Shown here piece by piece: positions 50,416 to 58,078 of a stretch of 64,000 nt of DNA. The stretch comes from Protaetiibacter sp. SSC-01 (GTDB taxonomy: Bacteria; Actinomycetota; Actinomycetes; Actinomycetales; Microbacteriaceae): positions 806,001 to 870,000 of the forward strand of contig NZ_CP059987.1 of the NCBI RefSeq assembly GCF_014483895.1. The letters are read 5' to 3'. Position 1 is the first letter of the stretch. Every line of letters begins with the position of its first letter. The position numbers and the translations under genes were made by a program. The notes below the pieces were generated by a model. The model was not told the DNA's origin and did not search any database. It was given only the letters and a program-made list of their open reading frames with translations.

Positions 50416-51129
50416 GTGCCGTCCGCACCCCTCCCGGACGGTGACGCAGACCACGCCGAGCTGAACTCGGTGCTGCAGCTCGAGATCGAACCCGAGCTGC
50501 TCACACTCGCGCTCACGCACCGCTCGTTCGCGTACGAGAACGGCGGCATCGGGCACAACGAGCGCCTCGAGTTCCTCGGAGACTCGATCCTCGGGCAGGC
50601 CGTCACGGTCATGCTCTACCTCGAGAACCCCGACGTCGACGAGGGCGAGCTCGCCAAGCGCCGCGCGAGCCTCGTGAGCTCCGCTGCGCTCGCGGAGATC
50701 GCCGGCAACATCGGCCTCGGCAAGTACCTGCTGCTCGGCCGCGGCGAGGAGCTCACGGGCGGACGCGAGAAGCAGTCGATCCTCGCCGACGCCGTCGAGG
50801 CGATCATCGGCGCCGCCTACCTCTCGGTGGGTCCCGAAGCCGCGACGGCGCTCGTCATGCGCCTCATCGCGCCGCTGCTCGCCGACCCCGACCGCTTCGG
50901 TGCCGCCATGGACCCGAAGACGAGCCTCCAGGAGCTCTCGACGCGCCTCGGCAAGGGACTCCCGCAGTACACGGTCACCGACTCCGGCCCCGACCACTCG
51001 AAGCGTTTCTCCGCGACGGTCGCCCTCGCGGGCGAGCCGATCGCGACGGGCGACGGCACGAGCAAGAAGCAGGCCGAGATGGCCGCGGCGCTCACCGCCT
51101 GGTCGATCCTGCAGCGCACCAAGCGCTGA
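50416..51129 (+). CDS. rnc: Ribonuclease III
   Basis: A 237-residue RNase III from GTG 50416, with the catalytic signature ERLEFLGDS at 49-57, EAIIGAAYL (second acidic cluster) and a C-terminal dsRNA-binding domain (DPKTSLQELSTRLGKGLPQYTV to KKQAEMAAALTAWSIL). It processes rRNA and other structured RNA. It follows rpmF by four bases and precedes mutM by 12, the usual DUF177-rpmF-rnc-mutM block. Confidence 0.96.
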   Translation: MPSAPLPDGDADHAELNSVLQLEIEPELLTLALTHRSFAYENGGIGHNERLEFLGDSILGQAVTVMLYLENPDVDEGELAKRRASLVSSAALAEIAGNIGLGKYLLLGRGEELTGGREKQSILADAVEAIIGAAYLSVGPEAATALVMRLIAPLLADPDRFGAAMDPKTSLQELSTRLGKGLPQYTVTDSGPDHSKRFSATVALAGEPIATGDGTSKKQAEMAAALTAWSILQRTKR

Positions 51130-51141
51130 CCGGGAGCCGTC

Positions 51142-52086
51142 GTGCCCGAGCTGCCCGAGGTCGAGGTCGTCCGCGGCGGCCTCATCCCCGCCGTGACGGA
51201 TGCCGTGGTCACCCGCGTGCGCGTGCTCGACGAGCGCTCGCTGCGCCGGCATCCGGGCCCCTCCGAGGATTTCATCGACCGCCTGACGGGCGTCTGCCTC
51301 GCCTACCCCTCGCGTCGTGGCAAGTACCTGTGGCTGCCGTTCCATGGCGCAGCGGGAGCTACGACCGCGCGGCGGGAGGCGTTTCTCCCGCCGTCGGGTC
51401 ACGCCTCCAGCCGCGCCACGACCCCCGAGGCGCTTGTCGTGCACCTCGGGATGAGCGGGCAGGTGCTGCTGCGGGATCCGGATGCGGGGGTCGCGAAGCT
51501 CACGCGCATCGTGCTCGACCTCGCGCAGCCGGGCTACGGCCCCCTGCGGCTCGACTTCGTCGATCAGCGCATCTTCGGGTCGATGGCGATCGACGCCCTC
51601 GTGCCGACGCCCGACGAACCGGGGGAGCGGGTGCCCGCATCCGTCTCGCACATCGCACGCGACCCGCTCGACCCGCACTTCGACGACCGCGCGTTCCTCG
51701 ACCGGCTCGCCCGCCGCGACACGACGATCAAGCGCGCCCTGCTCGACCAGACTCTCGTGTCGGGCATCGGCAACATCTACTCCGACGAGGCGCTGTGGGC
51801 CGCGCGCATCCACTACGACCAGCCGACGCGCACGCTCAGCCGAGCGCGCGCCCGCACGCTGCTCGCCGAGGTGCGCGTCGTGTTGCAGAAAGCGCTCGGG
51901 GAGGGCGGCACGAGCTTCGACGCGCAGTACGTCAACGTCAACGGCGCCTCGGGCTACTTCTCGCACTCGCTCAACGCCTACGGGCAGCACGGCAAGCCGT
52001 GCCCGCGGTGCGGCACGGGCATCGTGCGTGAGACCTTCATGAACCGCGGCTCCCACTTCTGCCCGCGCTGCCAGCGCATCCGCTGA
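51142..52086 (+). CDS. mutM: Formamidopyrimidine-DNA glycosylase with an in-frame 26-residue repeat insert
   Basis: A 314-residue DNA glycosylase that excises 8-oxoguanine. N-terminal PELPEVEVVRGGL gives the catalytic Pro/Glu, GKYLWLPF holds the lysine region, ALVVHLGMSGQ is the conserved strand, and the C-terminal zinc finger is CPRCGTGIVRETFMNRGSHFCPRCQ. Residues 68-93 (HGAAGATTARREAFLPPSGH, ASSRAT) are an exact 26-codon insertion of the 78-bp palindromic element, lying in the loop between the GKYLWLPF strand and PEALVVHLGMSGQ. Without the insert the protein would have a normal length of about 288. The reading frame is intact. Confidence 0.93.
   Translation: MPELPEVEVVRGGLIPAVTDAVVTRVRVLDERSLRRHPGPSEDFIDRLTGVCLAYPSRRGKYLWLPFHGAAGATTARREAFLPPSGHASSRATTPEALVVHLGMSGQVLLRDPDAGVAKLTRIVLDLAQPGYGPLRLDFVDQRIFGSMAIDALVPTPDEPGERVPASVSHIARDPLDPHFDDRAFLDRLARRDTTIKRALLDQTLVSGIGNIYSDEALWAARIHYDQPTRTLSRARARTLLAEVRVVLQKALGEGGTSFDAQYVNVNGASGYFSHSLNAYGQHGKPCPRCGTGIVRETFMNRGSHFCPRCQRIR
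51343..51420. repeat. 78-bp palindromic element, copy 1, inside mutM
   Basis: Begins CATGGCGCAGCGGGAGCTACG and ends CTCCAGCCGCGCCACG, with the inner stem CGGCGGGAG/CTCCCGCCG. Its length (78, a multiple of three) and start at the first base of codon 68 keep mutM open. It shares 69 of 78 positions with copy 2 at 52095. Confidence 0.92.
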
Positions 52087-52094
52087 TCCGAGAT

Positions 52095-52172
52095 CGTGGC
52101 GCAGCGGGAGCTACGACATCGCGGCGGGAGGCGTTTCTCCCGCCGCACGGTCACGGATCCAGCTGCGCCACG
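52095..52172. repeat. 78-bp palindromic element, copy 2, after mutM
   Basis: Exactly 78 bases, with perfect 11-base terminal inverted repeats CGTGGCGCAGC and GCTGCGCCACG and an inner 9-base stem CGGCGGGAG/CTCCCGCCG. It lies nine bases after the mutM stop and before the Bax-inhibitor-type gene. Confidence 0.92.
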
Positions 52173-52233
52173 TTCAGCGGGGACGCGGGTTGCGCCGGTA
52201 ATCTGGGGACAGGACCCGACGTAAGGACACGCC

Positions 52234-53037
52234 ATGGCCAACCCTGCTTTCTCGACGAATCCCGCGTTCAACGGCAAGGGGGTGCCCGCGATCCCGACGC
52301 CGACCCCCGAGCAGCTGCAGCAGCAGTTCGAGCTGCCCTCGGCTCCGGATCCCGCTGCCGCGGCCCCGATGACCGTCGACGGCACCGTGCGCGTCTCGCT
52401 CGGCACCTTCGGCGTGCTGCTCGTGGGCGCGGCGATCGGCTGGGTCACCGTCGAGCTGATCCCGTTCCTGTTCATCGGGGCCGCGCTCGTCGGCTTCGTG
52501 CTCGCGCTCGTCAACATCTTCAAGCGCGAGCCCTCGCCCGCGCTCATCCTCGGCTACGCCGGCGCGCAGGGCATCTTCCTCGGCGGCATCTCGGCGTTCT
52601 ACGAGGCGATGCTCCCGGGCATCGTCACGCAGGCGGTGCTCGCGACGTTCTGCGTCGTGGGCGTCACGCTCTTCCTCTTCGCGAGCGGCCGAATCCGCGC
52701 CTCGGCGAAGGCCACGAAGATCTTCCTCATCGTGACGGTCGGCTACCTCGTGTTCTCGCTCGTCAACGTCGGCCTCATGGTGTTCGGCGTCAACGACGAC
52801 CCGTGGGGTCTCCGCAGCAGCGTCGTGATCGCCGGCATCCCGCTCGGCGTCATCCTCGGCGTGCTCGCGGTGCTGCTCGGCGCCTACTCGCTCGTGCTCG
52901 ACTTCGACTTCATCCAGAAGGGCGTGCAGAACCGCATCCCGAAGAAGTACCAGTGGACGGGCGCATTCGGCGTCATGGTCACGGTCATCTGGCTCTACCT
53001 CGAGATCCTGCGCCTCATCGCCATCGCGCGACGCTGA
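52234..53037 (+). CDS. Bax-inhibitor-1/YccA family membrane protein
   Basis: A 267-residue protein with a Pro/Ala-rich soluble N-terminus (about 1-50) and seven hydrophobic segments. The last ones, VILGVLAVLLGAYSLVLDFDFIQKGVQNRIPKKYQW, contain the conserved Asp pair and are typical of BI-1/YccA proteins, which in other organisms influence membrane calcium or proteolysis. The role in actinobacteria is not known. A strong terminator follows. Confidence 0.9.
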   Translation: MANPAFSTNPAFNGKGVPAIPTPTPEQLQQQFELPSAPDPAAAAPMTVDGTVRVSLGTFGVLLVGAAIGWVTVELIPFLFIGAALVGFVLALVNIFKREPSPALILGYAGAQGIFLGGISAFYEAMLPGIVTQAVLATFCVVGVTLFLFASGRIRASAKATKIFLIVTVGYLVFSLVNVGLMVFGVNDDPWGLRSSVVIAGIPLGVILGVLAVLLGAYSLVLDFDFIQKGVQNRIPKKYQWTGAFGVMVTVIWLYLEILRLIAIARR

Positions 53038-53050
53038 CGTACGACAGACG

Positions 53051-53090
53051 GACGAGCGGCCGCGGGGCTATCCCCGCGGCCGTTCTCGTC
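53051..53090 (+). terminator. Hairpin terminator after the BI-1 gene
   Basis: The 11-bp perfect stem CGGCCGCGGGG (53057-53067) with CCCCGCGGCCG (53072-53082) and a four-base loop is extended by GACGAG/CTCGTC across a TT bulge. It lies between convergent genes. Confidence 0.85.
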
Positions 53091-53097
53091 CGCCCGC

Positions 53098-54174
53098 TCA
53101 CCTGAGGTCGAGCCGCCACGCCCCCTCGTACGCCATGGGCTCGAAGCCGAGCGCCTCGTTGACGGCGAGCATGTGCCGGTTCTCGTCGGCGTTCCACGTG
53201 ATGACCGACGGCCGCGCCGGGAAGTCCTCCTCGAGCTGCTCGAGGTTCTCGAGCTTGAGCAGCATCCCAAGCGTGTGGCCGCGGTGCTCGCGCAGCACGA
53301 GCGTGTCGTCCTGCGTGGCGGCGCGCGTGGCATCCGTCGGCACGTTGAGCTGCGTGAAGCCCACGAGCCGGCCCGAGCCGACGTGCTCGACGGCGGCCGT
53401 GATCGTGACGGACTCGTCGCTCTCGTTGCGCTCCTCGTGGTCGACGACGCGCTCGGCCGTCCACACGTCCTCGGGCTCCTCGAGCCCCGCCTGCGGCGCA
53501 TCCGTGCTCATGCGCGTGAAGAGCACGGCCATGTCGCCGAGGAAACGCTCGGGGGAGCGACCCACCCAGCGGTGCACACGGTACTCGTCGCCCGTGCGCT
53601 CGCGGGCGAGGCGGATGCGGGCGCGCAGCTCGTCGGGGTCGAAGGGCAGTCCCAGCCGGCTCGCCCGCACGACCTGCTCGAGGCGGTAGCCGCGCTGGAG
53701 GAGGAAGCGCACCTCGCGGTTGCCGGCGGGCAGCGAGCCCTGCCCGGTCGGCGGCACGAGACGCTCGCCGGGGCCGTCGGGGGAGACGACGTAGACGATC
53801 GCGTGCGAGTGACCGTCGTCGCGGGCGGCGGTCTCCACGTGGTCGGAGAGGGCGCGCCCGATGCCGCGACCCTCCGCATCCGGGTGCACGCGCACGTCGA
53901 CCCAGCACGCGCCCGTGGGGTCGTCGAGCACACCCTCGATCATGCCGCGCGCGACGATCCTCCCCTCCGAGCGCACGACGAAGAGCCGGTGCGGTGCGTG
54001 CGGGTCGCTCCAGCTCGCGAGCAGCCGGTCGGCGTCGACGCGCACATCCGGTGTGCCGTAGCCGCGCTCCTCGGCGGCGTTGCGCACCTCGACCGTGGCG
54101 AGGAAGTCGGCGGCGGCCGGGCTCCCGTCGAGCGCGGCGGGGATCGGGACCTCCTCGACGACGATGTCGTTCAT
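53098..54174 (-). CDS. Tandem GNAT acetyltransferase
   Basis: A 358-residue protein with two GNAT folds. The first carries the acetyl-CoA loop VDVRVHPDAEGRGIGRALSDHVETAA; the second has DTLVLREHRGHTLGMLLKLENLEQL with RGHTLG in the pyrophosphate-loop position. Tandem GNATs of this size act on amines, antibiotics or proteins. No substrate clue is visible. It is transcribed toward the BI-1 gene. Confidence 0.88.
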   Translation of the reverse strand: MNDIVVEEVPIPAALDGSPAAADFLATVEVRNAAEERGYGTPDVRVDADRLLASWSDPHAPHRLFVVRSEGRIVARGMIEGVLDDPTGACWVDVRVHPDAEGRGIGRALSDHVETAARDDGHSHAIVYVVSPDGPGERLVPPTGQGSLPAGNREVRFLLQRGYRLEQVVRASRLGLPFDPDELRARIRLARERTGDEYRVHRWVGRSPERFLGDMAVLFTRMSTDAPQAGLEEPEDVWTAERVVDHEERNESDESVTITAAVEHVGSGRLVGFTQLNVPTDATRAATQDDTLVLREHRGHTLGMLLKLENLEQLEEDFPARPSVITWNADENRHMLAVNEALGFEPMAYEGAWRLDLR

Positions 54175-54247
54175 GCCCCCAGCATGCGCTATCCATGGTC
54201 GCGCTGCACCCTTCCACCTCCCGCGCCTGTCATCACTGCCGCCAGGG

Positions 54248-54269
54248 GCCTAACGCTGCCGCGTTTGGC
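54248..54269. repeat. Single copy of the CGCTGC-GCGTTTGGC element
   Basis: GCCTAACGCTGCCGCGTTTGGC, a variant of the palindrome at 25611. It lies in the gap between the divergent GNAT and smc genes. Confidence 0.7.
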
Positions 54270-54400
54270 ACAGGGAGGCAGTGATACGTGGTGCGCGAGG
54301 CGGAACGGTGCAGCGGCTCGGGCGCGCTAGCGTAGAGCGGATAGTCGCGCGGCACGGCAGAGGCCGTCGCGCGGCACGAGCGACGCCGCGACACAGCACG

Positions 54401-54409
54401 AAAGGAGGT
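54401..54409 (+). promoter_or_regulatory. Strong Shine-Dalgarno for smc
   Basis: AAAGGAGGT is a near-perfect complement to the 16S 3' end and lies six bases before GTG 54416, deciding the smc start over the overlapping upstream GTG at 54408, which is out of frame. Confidence 0.85.
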
Positions 54410-54415
54410 GGCCGG

Positions 54416-57400
54416 GTGCATCTGAAGAGCTTGACCCTCAAGGGTTTCAAGTCGTTCGCCCAGCCCACCACCTTCGCCTTCGAGAAGGGCGTCACGTGCG
54501 TCGTCGGGCCGAACGGCTCCGGCAAGTCGAACGTCGTCGACGGCCTCGCCTGGGTCATGGGCGAGCAGGGCGCGAAGACCCTCCGCGGCGGCAAGATGGA
54601 GGACGTCATCTTCGCGGGCACCGCGACGCGCGGACCGCTCGGCCGCGCCGAGGTGCAGCTGACGATCGACAACTCCGACGGCGCCCTGCCGATCGAGTAC
54701 TCCGAGGTCACGATCTCGCGCACCCTGTTCCGCAACGGCGGCAGCGAGTACGCGATCAACGGCGAGCAGTGCCGCCTCCTCGACGTTCAGGAGCTGCTCT
54801 CCGACTCGGGCCTCGGCCGCGAGATGCACGTCATCGTGGGCCAGGGTCAGCTCGACCAGGTGCTGCACGCGACCCCCGAGGACCGCCGCGGCTTCATCGA
54901 GGAGGCGGCCGGCATCCTCAAGCACCGCCGCCGCAAGGAGAAGACGCTCCGCAAGCTCGACGCGATGCAGGCCAACCTCACGCGTCTCTCGGATCTCGCG
55001 GGCGAGATCCGCCGCCAGCTCAAGCCGCTCGGGCAGCAGGCCCAGATCGCGCGCGAGGCGCAGACGATCGCGGCGATCGTGCGCGACGCCCGCGCCCGCC
55101 TGCTCGCCGACGAGGTCGTCGAGCTGCGCAAGGCGATCACGGATGTCACCCGCAGCGAGTCGGAACGCAAGACCGAGCGCGTGGTGCTGCAGGAGCAGCT
55201 CGACCAGTCGAAGCTGCGCCAGGCGCGCATCGAGCAGTCGTCGAGCTCGGAGGCGGTCGACGAGGCCCGTCGCGTCGCGTTCGGCCTCGAGCAGGTGCAG
55301 GACCACCTGCGCTCGCTCTACACGCTCGCCAATCAGCGTCTGTCGCTGCTGTCGCAGCAGTCCGAGCTGCCGGGCATGGGCTCGACGCTCTCGGAGTCGC
55401 AGGTGCAGGACGCGTACGCCGAGGCCGAGCGCCTGCAGGGCGGCATCGCCGAGGCGGAGGCCGTGCTCGGCCGCGCGACGGCGGCAACCGCCACCGCGCG
55501 CGCGAGCCTCGACTCGCTCGACGAGGAGATCAGCGCCCAGTCGGCGCTCGTGAGCCAGCACGACCTCGAGCAGGGGCGCCTCGCGGGCGCCGTGCGCGCG
55601 GCCGAGGAGCGCCTCGGCGCCCTGCGTGCGCAGCTCGAGCGCCAGCGCACCGCGTTCGCGGCCGCCGAGGAGCGCCGCGAGACGGCACGCGCCGAGCTCG
55701 TGGCGCTCGAGGGCGATGAGGAGGGCGCCGCGGAGGACACCGAGCTCGCGGGCGCGGTCGAGTCGGCCGAGCAGGCCGTGAAGCAGCTGCAGGAGCGTGT
55801 CGACGCGCTCCGCGAGGAGCTCCACACGGCCGAGCGCGAGCGCGACGCCCTCGCCGCCCGCACGAGCGCCCTCACGATGGCGACCGACCAGCAGGACGGC
55901 TCGCAGCAGATCATCGGCCTGGGCGGCATCCGGGGTCTCGTCGCCGAGCACATCAAGGTCGAGGCGGGCTACGAGGCGGCGATCGCCGCGGCGCTCGGCT
56001 CGCTCGCGGATGCCGTGCTCGCCGACACGTGGGAGACGGGCGTCGCGGCGCTCGGCCACGCGCGCGAGGCCTCCGCGGGCCGCGTCGAGATCGTCGTCGC
56101 GGATGCCGCGGCACCCGCCGACCCGACGGGCCTGCCCGCGGGAGTGCGCTCGGCCGCATCCCTCGTGACGGGCCCGAACGGCATCCGAGGCGTGCTCGCG
56201 GGCGTCGTCGTGGCCGACGACATCGAGGCCGCGCGCGCGGCGTGGCCCGCGCTCGCGAAGCTCGGCGGCATCACCGTCATCACGCGCGACGGCGACGTGC
56301 TCGCCGAGCACGTGCTGCGCGGCGGCTCCGGCGCGGGCCGCAGCCGCATCGAGCTGCTCGCCGAGCGCGATGCCGCCGAGCAGAGGCTCGTGGGCGTCAC
56401 GACGACGATCGAGCGCCTCGCGCACGAGCTCGCCGAGCACCGCGAGAAGCTCGACCTCGCCCGCATCGACCTCGTGCAGGCGCAGACGGCCCTCAAGGAG
56501 TTCGAGACCCGCCTCGCGGAGCGCAGCGAGGCTCTCGGGCGCTCGCGCGTGCAGCTCGAGGCCGCCGCCGCCGAGAGCGAGCGTCTCGCGGAGGCCATGG
56601 GCGGCCTCGGCGAGCAGGTCGCCGCCGCGGAGGCCGGACTCGAGAAGGCCGTCGCCGAACGCGACGCCCACGCCGCGACGCCGCGCCCCATGCTCGACGT
56701 CTCGGCCCGCGACGGCATGCTCGCCGATCTCGAGAACGCGCGCGCGATCGAGGTCGCGGCCCGCGTCGAGCTCGAGACCGCGCGCGAGCGTGTGCGCGCC
56801 GCGCGCGAGCAGGCCGATCAGCTGCAGCGCCGCCTCGACGCCGAGCGCGCCGCCGCGGAGGAGGCCGCGCGTCTCGCCGTCATCCGCCGCCACCAGATCG
56901 ACGCCGCGCAGGGCGTCATCGAGGCCCTGCCCGCCGTGCTCGACACGGCCGACCGCTCGGTCGCCGAGGCGCGCGTCGCGCTCGCCGCGGCGGAGGCCGA
57001 GCGCGCCAAGCAGAACGAGGAGCTCAGCGAGCTGCGCCGCAACGAGGCCGTGCTGCGCGAGCGCCTCGCAGCCCTCAACGAGAACGTGCACGGCCTCGAG
57101 ATGCAGGCCTACGAGAAGAAGCTGCACCTCTCGTCGCTGCTCGAGCGGGCCGCCGACGAGCTCGGCCTCGTCGAGGACGTGCTCGTGGCCGAATACGGAC
57201 CGGAGGTGCCCGTCCCGGTCGACGAGCCCGTCGCATCCGCCGCCGCGAGCGATGGGGCCGAGGGCGAGGAGGGTGACGACGCCGAGCGCGAGGTGCGCAC
57301 CGAGCCGTTCGACCGCGCGAAGCAGAAGACGCGCCTCGAGCGCGCCGAGCGCAAGTACGCGCAGCTCGGCCGCGTGAACCCGCTCGCCCTCGAGGAGTTC

Positions 57401-57979
57401 GCCGCGCTCGAGCAGCGCCACAAGTTCCTCACTGAGCAGCTCGCCGACCTCACGGCCACCCGCAAAGACCTCCTCACGATCATCGAGGAGATCGACGAGA
57501 AGATGCAGGACATCTTCGCCGCCGCCTTCGCCGACACGAAGGCCGCATTCGACGAGGTGTTCCCGCTGCTCTTCCCGGGCGGCACGGGCTCGCTGCACCT
57601 CACGAACCCGGATGACATGCTCACGACCGGCATCGAGGTGACGGTCAAGCCCGCGGGCAAGAAGATCGAGCGCCTCTCGCTGCTCTCGGGCGGCGAGCGC
57701 TCGCTCGCGGCGGTCGCGCTGCTGTTCGCGATCTTCACCGCCCGCCCGAGCCCGTTTTACATCCTCGACGAGGTGGAGGCGGCGCTCGACGACGCCAACC
57801 TCGGCCGCCTGCTGACGGTGATCGAGCGGTTGCGCGAGAACTCGCAGCTCATCGTCATCACGCACCAGAAGCGCACGATGGAGATCGCGGATGCGCTCTA
57901 CGGCGTCTCGATGCGCCAGGACGGCGTGAGCGCGGTCGTCGGGCAGCGCGTCGCGACCGAGGCCGAGCGCGCGAGCTGA
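54416..57979 (+). CDS. smc: Chromosome segregation protein SMC
   Basis: A 1187-residue SMC ATPase. N-terminal MHLKSLTLKGFKSFAQPTTF (GTG start), Walker A GPNGSGKS at 31-38, a long heptad-rich arm, a hinge around LGGIRGLVAEHIKVEAGYEAAIAAALGSLADAV and GVVVADDIEAARAAW, then the second arm and the C-terminal signature LSGGERSLAAVALLFA with Walker B FYILDEVEAALDDANL. The gene forms a SMC-ScpAB-type complex that loops and separates chromosomes. The acidic spacer EGEEGDDAEREVRTEPF near the second head is lineage-specific. Confidence 0.97.
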   Translation: MHLKSLTLKGFKSFAQPTTFAFEKGVTCVVGPNGSGKSNVVDGLAWVMGEQGAKTLRGGKMEDVIFAGTATRGPLGRAEVQLTIDNSDGALPIEYSEVTISRTLFRNGGSEYAINGEQCRLLDVQELLSDSGLGREMHVIVGQGQLDQVLHATPEDRRGFIEEAAGILKHRRRKEKTLRKLDAMQANLTRLSDLAGEIRRQLKPLGQQAQIAREAQTIAAIVRDARARLLADEVVELRKAITDVTRSESERKTERVVLQEQLDQSKLRQARIEQSSSSEAVDEARRVAFGLEQVQDHLRSLYTLANQRLSLLSQQSELPGMGSTLSESQVQDAYAEAERLQGGIAEAEAVLGRATAATATARASLDSLDEEISAQSALVSQHDLEQGRLAGAVRAAEERLGALRAQLERQRTAFAAAEERRETARAELVALEGDEEGAAEDTELAGAVESAEQAVKQLQERVDALREELHTAERERDALAARTSALTMATDQQDGSQQIIGLGGIRGLVAEHIKVEAGYEAAIAAALGSLADAVLADTWETGVAALGHAREASAGRVEIVVADAAAPADPTGLPAGVRSAASLVTGPNGIRGVLAGVVVADDIEAARAAWPALAKLGGITVITRDGDVLAEHVLRGGSGAGRSRIELLAERDAAEQRLVGVTTTIERLAHELAEHREKLDLARIDLVQAQTALKEFETRLAERSEALGRSRVQLEAAAAESERLAEAMGGLGEQVAAAEAGLEKAVAERDAHAATPRPMLDVSARDGMLADLENARAIEVAARVELETARERVRAAREQADQLQRRLDAERAAAEEAARLAVIRRHQIDAAQGVIEALPAVLDTADRSVAEARVALAAAEAERAKQNEELSELRRNEAVLRERLAALNENVHGLEMQAYEKKLHLSSLLERAADELGLVEDVLVAEYGPEVPVPVDEPVASAAASDGAEGEEGDDAEREVRTEPFDRAKQKTRLERAERKYAQLGRVNPLALEEFAALEQRHKFLTEQLADLTATRKDLLTIIEEIDEKMQDIFAAAFADTKAAFDEVFPLLFPGGTGSLHLTNPDDMLTTGIEVTVKPAGKKIERLSLLSGGERSLAAVALLFAIFTARPSPFYILDEVEAALDDANLGRLLTVIERLRENSQLIVITHQKRTMEIADALYGVSMRQDGVSAVVGQRVATEAERAS

Positions 57980-57987
57980 CCCCCCCC

Positions 57988-58012
57988 GCATCCGGATGCC
58001 GCATCCGGATGC
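57988..58012. repeat. Paired GCATCCGGATGC palindromes
   Basis: The 12-base palindrome GCATCCGGATGC occurs at 57988-57999 and again at 58001-58012, just after the smc stop. It is a concentrated form of the GGATGC/GCATCC word that is dense throughout the host genes. Confidence 0.75.
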
Positions 58013-58078
58013 CGCGCCGCGGATCCGGGACACGCGCCCCTGATATCCGGGACGTGTGCACGCCTAGCCTCGTGCGAC

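Noticed and set aside
54233-58033. A 1266-residue open frame antisense to smc
   Set aside because: It is a shadow of smc: rich in Arg, Leu and Glu with no family motif, and smc is certain.
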